Shown one piece after another: positions 7,100 through 14,272 of a DNA stretch of 20,831 bases; within the stretch, counting starts at the first letter, position 1, and every line of letters starts with the position of its first letter. The translations under genes and the position numbers were made by a program. Under the pieces are notes generated by a model, which did no database searches, was not told the DNA's origin, and saw nothing but the letters and a program-made list of their open reading frames with translations. Source of the stretch: Pseudomonadota bacterium (GTDB taxonomy: Bacteria > Pseudomonadota > Alphaproteobacteria > Rhizobiales > Hyphomicrobiaceae); NCBI GenBank assembly GCA_023423275.1, contig JAFAFW010000074.1:1-20831 (forward strand), written 5' to 3'.

Positions 7100-8118
7100 C
7101 ACCGACCTCATCGCATGGAGCGCGTGGCTTATCGATCTCGGCAGCGATCCTGCTGTGTTCCGTCGCGGCCGCATTCGCCTTTGGCCGATTTCCCGTAGGC
7201 ATTCTTGACCTGCTGCAATCCGCATTCGCCAAACTGACCGGAACGTCGTCATCGCTACCGCCCGCAATCGAGACCGTCATCTGGCAGGTGCGCGGCCCGC
7301 GCATTCTCGCCGCCGTGCTGGTCGGAAGCGCGCTGGCCGCGGCCGGGGCGGCATTTCAAGGTCTGTTCCGCAATCCGCTGGTGTCCCCCGATATTCTCGG
7401 TGCATCGTCCGGTGCTGCTTTGGGCGCGGTGATCGGCATCTTCTTTTCACTCGGCGTTCTGGGAATCCAGGCGTTGGCGTTCGCCGGAGGACTGGTTGCC
7501 GTCGCCGCCGTCTATCTGATCGGCTCCACATTGCGCGGCGGGGACACGATCCTCGTGCTCGTGCTGACGGGTGTTGTCGTCGGCGCACTGCTGGGAGCCG
7601 GAGTCGGCCTGTTGAAGTACCTCGCCGACCCGTACAATCAATTGCCGGCGATGACGTTCTGGCTGCTGGGCAGTCTGGCCGCAACAACGCCTGCCGATTT
7701 GCTTCCCCTGTTGGGGCCGGTGCTTGCGGGTATCCTTCTTCTCTATGCGTTGCGATGGCGGATGAATGCGATGTCATTGCCCGAGGAAGAGGCCCGCACG
7801 CTCGGCCTTCCGACCGGCCCCTTGCGTATATCTATTGTCGCGGCGGCGACATTGATCACCGCCGCAAGCGTTTCAGCGGCGGGTGTCATCGGATGGGTGG
7901 GACTGGTCGTTCCGCATCTGGCCCGCTTCCTTGTGGGACCAAGTTTTCCGATCCTGTTGCCGACATCCGCCATTCTCGGCGGAGGCTATCTGCTGCTGAT
8001 CGATACCGTGGCCAGAACCTCAGCCTCCGTCGAAATTCCGCTCGGTATTCTGACTGCTGTCATTGGCACGCCGTTCTTTATCGCGCTGTTGCGAAACGCG
8101 GCCCGGAGCTGGTCGTGA
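7096..8118 (+). CDS. FecCD/BtuC-type ABC transporter permease
   Basis: A 340-residue, very hydrophobic permease with about ten membrane helices, the usual length for FecCD/BtuC/MolB. Diagnostic segments are GAAFQGLFRNPLVSPDIL followed by GASSGAALGA (about residues 84-111), MTFWLLGSLAATTPADLL, the cytoplasmic coupling stretch EEEARTLGLPTGPLR, AAGVIGWVGLVVPHLARFLVG and GGYLLLIDTVART followed by EIPLGILTAVIGTPFFIALL. It would form a homodimer with the ATPase encoded next and take substrate from the binding protein encoded before it. Start ATGA overlaps the binding-protein stop; its own stop overlaps the GTG of the ATPase, so the three are translationally coupled. Confidence 0.93.
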   Translation: MTPTSSHGARGLSISAAILLCSVAAAFAFGRFPVGILDLLQSAFAKLTGTSSSLPPAIETVIWQVRGPRILAAVLVGSALAAAGAAFQGLFRNPLVSPDILGASSGAALGAVIGIFFSLGVLGIQALAFAGGLVAVAAVYLIGSTLRGGDTILVLVLTGVVVGALLGAGVGLLKYLADPYNQLPAMTFWLLGSLAATTPADLLPLLGPVLAGILLLYALRWRMNAMSLPEEEARTLGLPTGPLRISIVAAATLITAASVSAAGVIGWVGLVVPHLARFLVGPSFPILLPTSAILGGGYLLLIDTVARTSASVEIPLGILTAVIGTPFFIALLRNAARSWS

Positions 8119-8876
8119 AGCTCGAAGCCAGAAAACTGAGCTACGGCTATCGCAATCTGATCGTAGGGAGCGATCTGGATTTCCATGTCACTGCTGGCGA
8201 GGTGGTCGCGCTGCTTGGTCCCAACGGCGGCGGCAAGACAACACTGCTGAAAACACTGCTCGGTCTGCTTTCTCCGCTGGCAGGCGAGATCTTGATAGAC
8301 AACCGACCGCTTCAGACACTCTCCACGCGCGAACGCGCGCAGCTTGTTGCCTATGTCCCACAAGTCCACACCGGGACATTCGCTTTTGCCGTTGAGGATA
8401 TCGTGCTGATGGGCCGCAGCGCTCATGGCAATGTCTTCACACCTCCTTCGCAGCGGGACCGCGACGCAGCACATCATGCGCTTGAGCGTCTGGAACTCCT
8501 GCATCTCAGCCAGCGCCCCTATACGATGATCTCCGGCGGTGAGCGTCAGCTTGTACTGATTGCACGCGCCCTGGCGCAGCAACCGCGCTTTATCATCCTC
8601 GATGAACCGACCGCCAACCTCGACTTCGGCAATCAAGGCAAGGTGATGCGGGAAATCCGGGCGCTCGCCGCCAGTGGGCTGGGCGTGATCTTCTCGACGC
8701 ATGACCCGAACCACGCCCTGAGACACGCCGATCGTGCGCTGCTGATCCGTGACGGCACTTGTCTCGCTGCGGGGGCGGTTGCGAGCGTTCTCACGCCGGT
8801 CAATCTGACAGCCCTCTATGCGAGCCCGGTTCTGTCCGTCGGCGAAGGCCGGCAGACAGTATTCTTGTCGGGGTGA
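8115..8876 (+). CDS. ABC transporter ATP-binding protein of the FecE/BtuD/MolC type
   Basis: A 253-residue ATPase with all motifs intact: Walker A GPNGGGKTT (35-43), Q-loop YVPQ (Q83), signature SGGERQ (140-145), Walker B FIILDEP (159-165) with D-loop TANLD, and H-loop STHD (H196). The sequence around RSAHGNVFTPPSQRDRDAA and DPNHALRHADRALLIRDG is typical of the iron-complex/cobalamin/MolC subfamily. GTG at 8115 gives the normal N terminus KLEARKLSYGYR and overlaps the permease stop as GTGA. It powers the importer formed with the two preceding genes and ends the operon; moeA follows after 180 bases. Confidence 0.93.
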   Translation: MKLEARKLSYGYRNLIVGSDLDFHVTAGEVVALLGPNGGGKTTLLKTLLGLLSPLAGEILIDNRPLQTLSTRERAQLVAYVPQVHTGTFAFAVEDIVLMGRSAHGNVFTPPSQRDRDAAHHALERLELLHLSQRPYTMISGGERQLVLIARALAQQPRFIILDEPTANLDFGNQGKVMREIRALAASGLGVIFSTHDPNHALRHADRALLIRDGTCLAAGAVASVLTPVNLTALYASPVLSVGEGRQTVFLSG

Positions 8877-8878
8877 AA

Positions 8879-8899
8879 TCAACACGGTCAGCGTGTTGA
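8879..8899 (+). repeat. Stem-loop just after the ABC importer operon
   Basis: TCAACAC (8879-8885) and GTGTTGA (8893-8899) form a perfect 7-bp stem with a 7-base loop, beginning two bases after the ATPase stop codon. No T-run follows, so it is at best a weak terminator or an mRNA 3'-end stabiliser. Confidence 0.4.
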
Positions 8900-8950
8900 C
8901 CTTGGCGCACCCCAGCCACGAGACATGGACCGATTGGCGCTTTGCGGCGC

Positions 8951-8978
8951 TACGCTATAGCCATATGTATATATCGCA
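8951..8978 (+). promoter_or_regulatory. Third ModE-type operator, in front of moeA
   Basis: CGCTATA (8953-8959) and TATATCG (8970-8976) are separated by 10 bases, identical in spacing to the sites at 5165-5192 and 5308-5335. About 15 of 22 arm positions agree with the remembered ModE consensus. The site lies about 80 bases before the moeA ATG in the only gap between the importer operon and moeA. Confidence 0.65.
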
Positions 8979-9056
8979 AACATTGCTTCTTCCTGCCTGC
9001 AATCGTCGCCGTTGGAGTGTTCTACGGCGGCGCACGCTCCGCGAGAGAGGACCGTC

Positions 9057-10313
9057 ATGCCAATTGCGATTACGGATCGTCTCATGGCAGGCAAGTCCAT
9101 GCGGCTCGCCAATGCGCTTGGCATGATCCGGGATCACCTCCCAATCGTTCGCGACCGTGAGGATGTCGAGCTTTGGGACGCCAGGGGTCGCGTTCTCGCG
9201 AGCGCGCTGATCGCGTCCAGTGACCTGCCCGTTCATGACAGCGCCACTATGGATGGCTTCGCTATTCGCTCCGTCGATATCGCGCGCGAGAAGACAACGG
9301 CCCTGAAGATCATTGGCAAAGCCGCCGCTGGCGCTCCCTTTGAGGGGACCGTGAGTATCGATGAAGCGGTTCGTGTCCTGACCGGAGCTGAGATGCCGAA
9401 AGGGGCGGACGCCGTGATCAAGCAGGAGCAGTGCATCGTCCACGGCGAACAACTCTACCTTCGGCCAAACAGCTTGGATGCGGGGCGCAACTGGCGCCAG
9501 CGCGGAGTCGAAGCAAAAACCGGCTGCGAGCTTCTGCCCATTGGCCATCGATTGCGCTCTCAGGATTTGGCCTTGGCCGGCGCTCTCGGATTGCAGCGCC
9601 TCACCGTGTTCCGCCGGATCAAGGTCGGGCTGTTCTCGACGGGCAACGAACTTTGTGAAGCTGGGCAGAAGCTATCGAAAGGCAAAAGGTGGGACGCCAA
9701 CCGCTTCCTTCTGCACGGAGCGCTCGCGTCATTGGCTTGCGAGGTCCAAGACTACGGAATTCTCGCCGATGATCCGGTTAAGACCGAGGTCGCCCTGTTG
9801 GCTGCGGCTCGTGACTGCGATCTGCTGATCACGAGTGGTGGGATGTCGGTCGGATCCGAAGACCACATGCGCTCGATCATTCGCCGACGTGGCGCGTTGG
9901 AGGTGTGGCCGCTGGCGATCAGGCCGGGGCGTCCGGTTGGTTTCGGCGACATCGATGACTGCCCGATTCTCGCGCTGCCGGGAAATCCGATTGCCGCGAC
10001 GATGGCCTTCATCGCATTTGGCCGCCCATTGATCGCAATGCTTGCCGGTGCGCGCGACGAGCAGCCCGTGACCTTTCAGGCGACGGCGCAGTTTATGCTC
10101 GAAAAGCCCGAAGGAATTCGACAGTTCATTCTAACCGACATCGCCAATGGTCCATCCGGCGTGACTACGGCAGTCCCGTGGCCCCGGCAAAGCCCGGATC
10201 TGCTGCTGCCGCTTGTCGGCGCACGCGCATTGATCGTCTTGCCTGAGGAGTGTACCGCGGTGGCTCCAGGCGACTTCGTCACAGTTGTTCCGTTTGAAAC
10301 ATTTCTTCAGTAA
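9057..10313 (+). CDS. moeA: Molybdopterin molybdenumtransferase MoeA
   Basis: A 418-residue MoeA. It inserts molybdate into adenylylated molybdopterin to make molybdenum cofactor in the cytoplasm. Motifs: LPVHDSATMDGFAIR (57-71, the conserved D-x-S-x-M-D-G-Y/F-A loop), VLTGAEMPKGADAV (107-120), STGNELCE (194-201), TSGGMSVGSEDHM (259-271, the molybdopterin-binding TSGG-x-SVG), RPGRPVGFG (289-297) and LPGNPIA (307-313). Length fits the family. The ATG at 9057 was chosen because a strong GAGAGAGGA lies 5-13 bases upstream; the in-frame ATG at 9012 lacks one. A Mo-box upstream suggests that cofactor assembly is tuned together with molybdate uptake by the neighbouring operon. This may be one of several moeA copies; here it is apart from moaA/mogA genes. 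Confidence 0.95.
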   Translation: MPIAITDRLMAGKSMRLANALGMIRDHLPIVRDREDVELWDARGRVLASALIASSDLPVHDSATMDGFAIRSVDIAREKTTALKIIGKAAAGAPFEGTVSIDEAVRVLTGAEMPKGADAVIKQEQCIVHGEQLYLRPNSLDAGRNWRQRGVEAKTGCELLPIGHRLRSQDLALAGALGLQRLTVFRRIKVGLFSTGNELCEAGQKLSKGKRWDANRFLLHGALASLACEVQDYGILADDPVKTEVALLAAARDCDLLITSGGMSVGSEDHMRSIIRRRGALEVWPLAIRPGRPVGFGDIDDCPILALPGNPIAATMAFIAFGRPLIAMLAGARDEQPVTFQATAQFMLEKPEGIRQFILTDIANGPSGVTTAVPWPRQSPDLLLPLVGARALIVLPEECTAVAPGDFVTVVPFETFLQ

Positions 10314-10628
10314 GTAAGCTGGCATCCGCTCAAGTCCGCACGCGCGCCTTGCCCAAGCTCACTCAGCATATCAAGACGGTTGCTGCAGTGGTTTGCGAAG
10401 ATTTGGCAGAACTCGGCTTCGCAGGAGAGGGCACGACCGCGCTCTTGCTATTGGAAGACCTTCAAAGAGCTTTATGTGAAAGAGGCCAACCACAGGCGCA
10501 TGATCGATCAAGCTATCGGAGTTTTGGTAAGGCCGAAAGCGCGGACGAACGTTTCCACTTTTCTGCCGGGCGACACCCGGTAAAGCAGGAGGAGTTTTCT
10601 GAATGAAATCAATGGCGGATTGCAGGAG
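10314..10628. other. 315-base stretch without a convincing gene, between moeA and the tRNA
   Basis: No recognised gene. Two overlapping frames (85 and 67 codons) show no family resemblance. Near its end, AGGAGGAG sits 8 bases before an ATG at 10603 whose frame runs 27 codons and stops inside the antisense of the tRNA gene, so it looks like a gene start without a gene. A small hairpin CCGGG-CGACA-CCCGG occupies 10566-10580. It may hold a gene remnant. Confidence 0.45.
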
Positions 10629-10705
10629 TGGTAGCGGGAGGCGGACTCGAACCGCCGACCTAAGGATTATGAGACCTTCGCTCTAACCACCTGAGCTATC
10701 CCGCC
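10629..10705 (-). tRNA. tRNA-Met (anticodon CAU), probably elongator
   Basis: A complete 77-nt cloverleaf read on the minus strand. Acceptor 5' GGCGGGA pairs with TCCCGCT (closing G-U), D-arm GCTC...GAGC, anticodon arm AAGGT with loop CTCATAA (anticodon CAT), variable loop AGGTC, T-arm GGCGG-TTCGAGT-CCGCC, discriminator A and an encoded CCA. The first pair is G-U rather than the unpaired C-A of initiator tRNA, so an elongator is most likely; a lysidine-modified Ile2 tRNA also has a CAT gene anticodon and is the alternative. Position 31-39 is a U-U pair. Confidence 0.93.
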
Positions 10706-10751
10706 GAAACAGCCGCGCCGATATAAGGAGGCGCACCATCGGCTGTCAAGC

Positions 10752-10776
10752 AAGCCGGACAGGATGTGGCCGGCTT
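10752..10776 (-). terminator. Weak candidate terminator hairpin downstream of pmtA
   Basis: AAGCCGG (10752-10758) and CCGGCTT (10770-10776) form a 7-bp stem with an 11-base loop about 60 bases after the pmtA stop. There is no U-run on the minus strand, so the call rests on the stem and position only. Confidence 0.3.
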
Positions 10777-10832
10777 CATGACGCATTTTTTAAATGCACG
10801 GCAGCGTGGCTGTCCGCGCGATCGTCCGGGCG

Positions 10833-11543
10833 TCAGGCTGCGATGGCTTCCGCGTGCCGCTTCATCCGCATCATCGTAAAGATACCCATGGGACGCAGGG
10901 CACGCCGTTCGATCACTTTCAGGTTGTCACAAACCATCACGCGATTGACGTCGAAAAGCGGGTGCCAGCCGAGCTGATCGGCAAAGGGAGCCATCCGCCG
11001 CTCCACCCAACCACGGACGCCTTCCTCCTGGCTGAAATGGTTGACCAGCAGCACTTCACCGCCCGGCTTGCAGACGCGGGCCAGCTCGCGCATGACCTTT
11101 TCCGGATCGGGCACCACCGTCATCACGTACATCGCAACGACCGTGTCGAAAGACGCATCCGCGAACGTCAGGTGCCCGGCATCCATTTCATACAGGCCGG
11201 TGACGTTATCGAGTGTCCGGCGCGCGACCCGCGAACGGGCCTTTTCCAGCATTTCAGGCGACAGATCGATGCCGACCACTTCCAGGTGCTTGCCATAAAG
11301 CGGAAGCGACAGGCCCGTCCCGACGCCAACTTCCAGGACACGCCCGGAACCGGCGTTGATAATTTCGACCGCATGTTTGCGTCCTTCGGCGGCAACCAGA
11401 CCGAAGGTGTGATCGTAGATCGGCGCCCAACGCCGATAGGCACTCAACACCGACGTCTCGTCGAGCGCTGCACCCTTGACTGCCAGTGCTGCACTCGGCG
11501 TGGCGCCGTTCCGTTTTTCCGTTCGAACTCGACCGCCAATCAC
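10833..11543 (-). CDS. pmtA: Phosphatidylethanolamine N-methyltransferase PmtA (Rhizobium/Rhodobacter type)
   Basis: A 236-residue class I SAM methyltransferase. It methylates phosphatidylethanolamine stepwise towards phosphatidylcholine at the inner face of the membrane. Visible are SAYRRWAPIYDHTFG (34-48), SAM motif I VLEVGVGTGLSLPLYG (69-84), GIDLSPEMLEKA, MDAGHLTFADASFDTVVAMYVMTVV with PDPEKVMRELARVCKPGGEVLLVNHFS, and GWHPLFDVN. The block from VVAMYVMTVVPDPE to LLVNHFS is strongly typical of alphaproteobacterial PmtA. GTG at 11543 has GGGAG 7 bases upstream and overlaps the mnmA stop as GTGA, so the two genes are co-transcribed and coupled. Phosphatidylcholine synthesis fits a Rhizobiales host. 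Confidence 0.9.
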   Translation of the reverse strand: MIGGRVRTEKRNGATPSAALAVKGAALDETSVLSAYRRWAPIYDHTFGLVAAEGRKHAVEIINAGSGRVLEVGVGTGLSLPLYGKHLEVVGIDLSPEMLEKARSRVARRTLDNVTGLYEMDAGHLTFADASFDTVVAMYVMTVVPDPEKVMRELARVCKPGGEVLLVNHFSQEEGVRGWVERRMAPFADQLGWHPLFDVNRVMVCDNLKVIERRALRPMGIFTMMRMKRHAEAIAA

Positions 11544-12814
11544 CTGTGTTCTCCCGCGTTGTCCTGCGCTGAACGTTGCTGCGCAATTTCAACCTGATTC
11601 GCCGCAGCCGCGGCTGCAAACTTGCCGTCGATCTTCGGCAATTCGTTGTCGTCAGCCCTTCGCGTCCGTGCGATCCATCCTCCGCCGAGGATGCGTGCAT
11701 CCGGCGCCGCATCCGCGTAGAACACGCACGCCTGCCCCGGCGCAACACCATGTTCGCCGTTTGGCAAGAGAACGTGGGCGCTGTCCCCGTGTTCATCAAG
11801 AACGAGGACCGCGGAAACCGGAGTATGAGTGGAGCGGATGCGGGCGTGAATAGCAAGCCCCTGACGTGCAACAGTGGCCAGTGAATCTGGGCCCAGCCAG
11901 TTGACGTTCTTGAGCTCCAGGATGTCGGTCCGCAAGCTGGAGCGCGGGCCGACAACAACACGCTTCGCGTCGGCTTCGAGCCGGACGACGTAGAGGGCCT
12001 CGGTGCTGGTGAGATTGAGGCCGCGCCGCTGCCCAACCGTGTAGTGCATCACGCCCTCATGCCGGCCGAGCACCCGGCCGTCGACGTGTACGATCTCGCC
12101 GGGATCCGCTGCATCCGGCCGCAGTCGCGCGATGATATCGGTATAGCGGCCCGAGGGGACAAAGCAGATGTCCTGGCTGTCGGACTTGTCGGCGATCGAG
12201 AGGCCGATTTCCCGCGCGATGTCGCGGACCTGGGGTTTGCGTAATGTGCCGAGCGGGAACCAAAGCCGCTTGAGCTGCTCGCGCGTGGTCGCGAACAGGA
12301 AATAGCTCTGGTCGCGGTCCTCGTCGATGCCCCGGTAGATTTCAGGCCCGTCCGGGCCGTCACGCCGCGCGATGTAGTGGCCGGTTGCCAGAACGTCGGC
12401 GCCGAGTTCGGCGGCCGTGTCGAGCAGGTCCAGGAACTTGATCTTCTGATTGCAGGTGACGCACGGAATAGGCGTCTCTCCCGCAAGGTAGCTGTCGGCG
12501 AAAGCCGTCATGACCGACTGGCGGAAGCGGCGCTCATAATCCAGCACGTAGTGAGGAATGCCGATTGCTTCGGCGACCCGGCGGGCATCGTGGATGTCCT
12601 GACCGGCGCAACAGCTTCCCCGGCGGCCAACCGCGGCGCCATGATCGTAGAGCTGCAGCGTGATGCCGATGACGTCGTGCCCCTGACGCTTCAGCAGGGC
12701 GGCTACAACGGACGAATCTACGCCGCCGGACATCGCCACGACCACGCGGCGACGCTGTCCCGCTGTCACGAGACCGTCATCCGCTAACAACCCTGCCGTC
12801 TGACCCGATGTCAT
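11540..12814 (-). CDS. mnmA: tRNA-specific 2-thiouridylase MnmA
   Basis: MnmA makes 2-thiouridine at wobble position 34 of tRNA for Lys, Glu and Gln, using ATP and sulfur relayed to a catalytic cysteine. From ATG 12814 the protein has 424 residues: PP-loop RRVVVAMSGGVDSSVV (SGGVDSS 29-35), GSCCAGQDIHDARRVAE, ETPIPCVTCNQKIKF (C121), LATGHYIAR, DEDRDQSYFLF and SDSQDICFVP (C217), followed by GRHEGVMHYTVGQRRGL. The C-terminal 40 residues (Ala/Gln/Asn-rich) go beyond the usual end. The start is uncertain: an in-frame ATG at 12865 and a TTG at 12913 exist, none with a strong ribosome-binding site; 12814 best fits family length. Its stop overlaps pmtA by four bases. Confidence 0.93.
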   Translation of the reverse strand: MTSGQTAGLLADDGLVTAGQRRRVVVAMSGGVDSSVVAALLKRQGHDVIGITLQLYDHGAAVGRRGSCCAGQDIHDARRVAEAIGIPHYVLDYERRFRQSVMTAFADSYLAGETPIPCVTCNQKIKFLDLLDTAAELGADVLATGHYIARRDGPDGPEIYRGIDEDRDQSYFLFATTREQLKRLWFPLGTLRKPQVRDIAREIGLSIADKSDSQDICFVPSGRYTDIIARLRPDAADPGEIVHVDGRVLGRHEGVMHYTVGQRRGLNLTSTEALYVVRLEADAKRVVVGPRSSLRTDILELKNVNWLGPDSLATVARQGLAIHARIRSTHTPVSAVLVLDEHGDSAHVLLPNGEHGVAPGQACVFYADAAPDARILGGGWIARTRRADDNELPKIDGKFAAAAAANQVEIAQQRSAQDNAGEHR

Positions 12815-13151
12815 CTCAGAAGTGGAAGCTTCATCCGTGCAGTTCCAAAAGGCCCGGCGGCGCATCAGGTTTGCGTTGCGACACCGAGGTGTACCGACAG
12901 CCGGGAGCAGCAACTTATGGCCCCATTGATCATCGGACGCAAGTCACCTCAGAGCACAGGAGCAATGCGATCTGCGGGACGGCGATTCATCTTGATCGCG
13001 CAATATTAACCTAAGTGTACATAAAGGTTAACGAGTGTATTGGCGCCAAGTGAGACAGTCTTGCATGGTATATTTACCTCATCACTTAGAGCGAAATTAA
13101 GATGGTGGGTGCATCATCTGGCGATGATCAGCAGGTGTGCGTAGAATTGTC
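12815..13151. other. Divergent promoter region between mnmA and sciP
   Basis: No gene is seen. After a GC-rich first part (which may encode extra mnmA N-terminal residues up to 12913) the region becomes AT-rich from about 12995 to 13100, fitting promoters for both genes. It contains the 26-bp dyad at 13006-13031 and a further TTAA near 13095, about 55 bases before the sciP start. Confidence 0.5.
13006..13031. promoter_or_regulatory. TTAACCT...AGGTTAA dyad upstream of sciP
   Basis: TTAACCT (13006-13012) and its exact reverse complement AGGTTAA (13025-13031) flank a central palindrome TGTACA (13016-13021), with three bases between each arm and the centre. TTAACC resembles a CtrA half-site, but the arrangement is an inverted repeat rather than the direct TTAA-N7-TTAA. 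It lies about 120 bases before sciP. The binding protein is unknown. Confidence 0.5.
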
Positions 13152-13430
13152 ATGATCGAACAACAGTACAGATCGCGAGTCCGTTATGTCATCGGGCCGG
13201 ACGGAAGTCCTTTGACGATAGCCGACCTGCCCCCGCGCAATACCAAGCGCTGGGTCATTCGCAGAAAAGCTGAAGTCGTGGCCGCGGTTCGTGGCGGACT
13301 TCTGAGCCTGGAAGAAGCGTGCGAGCGTTATACTCTCACGGTCGATGAGTTCCTGAGCTGGCAGCGTTCCATTGACAAGCACGGGCTTCCCGGGCTTCGG
13401 GCGACGCGCGTTCAGGACTATCGTGAGTGA
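13152..13430 (+). CDS. sciP: SciP, small CtrA inhibitory protein (DUF1153)
   Basis: A 92-residue DUF1153 protein that closely matches Caulobacter SciP as I remember it: RVRYVIGPDGSPLTIADLPP (9-28), then NTKRWVIRRKAEVVAAVRGGLLSLEEACERYTLTVDEFLSW split around the helix-turn-helix (about 34-75), then HGLPGLRATRVQDYR. In Caulobacter, SciP binds CtrA and blocks activation of CtrA target promoters in newborn swarmer cells. The ATG at 13152 follows a weak purine stretch; an in-frame start at 13137 would add MRRIV. The ctrA gene is 1.9 kb downstream, a proximity also known in Brucella. The upstream AT-rich dyad may mediate its cell-cycle regulation. Confidence 0.94.
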   Translation: MIEQQYRSRVRYVIGPDGSPLTIADLPPRNTKRWVIRRKAEVVAAVRGGLLSLEEACERYTLTVDEFLSWQRSIDKHGLPGLRATRVQDYRE

Positions 13431-13496
13431 CGGTGACGCCCTGGTGCCATTCTGGCTGAGGAGTTTGCGAAATCGCGGAACCGGACCCGGACCCGC

Positions 13497-14060
13497 CTAG
13501 AGGGCGCGCGCGGGTTTGGACGGCGTCGACTGCGGCTTCTGGCCGGACGGCGGCGTTGTGGAGCTGGTCACCGTCGGTGATCCCTTCAGCGGGCGTGTTG
13601 TGCAGCCCGTTCCGCCCTGGCTCCATTGAAAAACGTCTGTGCGCATCTGGCTGCCGATGGGATCGGGCATTGAGATATTTTCCACTGCGATCGCCGTCTG
13701 TCCGTCCGCGGGATGCAGGGTCACGAGGAAGACCCGTTTGCCCCAACGCGCATCCGCGTCGGGATGAAATTCATGCACCGTGATCTCGGCGATTTCTCCC
13801 TTTGAGATGGGAGCCAGTTCGGCATGGAAGACGTGGGTCGTCTTCAAGGCTCCGTCGGCCCCGAACCAGCAACTCCGTGTTCCCTGCGCAATACGTGTGT
13901 AGACGTCCGTGACCGAGCCCGACGCACGCATGGGTTCGCCCGGGCCCACGAGTTGGGGAATCTGTGGGAGCTTGGCGGCTTCGCCGCAGGCGGCGAGCAA
14001 CAACGTTGTGCCGACCGTAAGGATCGGCACGATTCGCGATAGGCTTCCCTGTGTGCTCAT
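13497..14060 (-). CDS. Predicted lipoprotein of unknown function
   Basis: A 187-residue protein with a lipoprotein signal: RIVPILTVGTTLLLAAC with lipobox LAAC and Cys at 25. No aspartate follows the Cys directly (GE), so outer-membrane sorting is plausible. The mature part has TDVYTRIAQGTRSCWFGADG, KTTHVFHAELAP, a HEFHPDADARWGKRVFLVTLHPADGQTAI stretch and a low-complexity Ser/Thr/Pro tail (TRPLKGSPTVTSSTTPPSGQ and onward). I do not recognise a named family. It lies between sciP (convergent) and the FliJ-like gene (same strand, 212 bases upstream). Its place in the CtrA neighbourhood suggests, without proving, a cell-envelope role. Confidence 0.8.
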   Translation of the reverse strand: MSTQGSLSRIVPILTVGTTLLLAACGEAAKLPQIPQLVGPGEPMRASGSVTDVYTRIAQGTRSCWFGADGALKTTHVFHAELAPISKGEIAEITVHEFHPDADARWGKRVFLVTLHPADGQTAIAVENISMPDPIGSQMRTDVFQWSQGGTGCTTRPLKGSPTVTSSTTPPSGQKPQSTPSKPARAL

Positions 14061-14180
14061 GCCTCGCCGTCACCCGTCATCACGGATCTTGGTGCGACCA
14101 GAGATGAACGGGAAGGCTACTCAGACGAGAGGGCTGACTGCAAGCCCGGCCGGTTCATTATTTTATGGACAGACCGCCAG

Positions 14181-14215
14181 GGCAGGTGGGCGTCACCGCC
14201 CAGGGAGGGCCTGCC
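14181..14215. repeat. Nested hairpin between the FliJ-like and lipoprotein genes
   Basis: TGGGCG (14187-14192) pairs with CGCCCA (14197-14202) across a 4-base loop that reads GTGA on the minus strand, a GNRA-type tetraloop. Outside it, GGCAGG (14181-14186) pairs with CCTGCC (14210-14215) with a 7-base bulge. There is no U-run. It may end or protect the FliJ-like transcript or precede the lipoprotein gene. Confidence 0.4.
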
Positions 14216-14272
14216 GACGTGTGCGGCAACACGGCCGCGGGGCAGGCCGAGATGGCCTGCCATCGGCGGTTT

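Noticed and set aside
8877..9056. Molybdenum cofactor riboswitch before moeA
   Set aside because: The region is short, with only one simple hairpin and a ModE-type dyad; the multi-helix layout of the Moco RNA is not visible.
10349..10606. 85-codon plus-strand frame after moeA
   Set aside because: It starts at TTG, has no ribosome-binding site, and its composition shifts after codon 50; no family is recognised.
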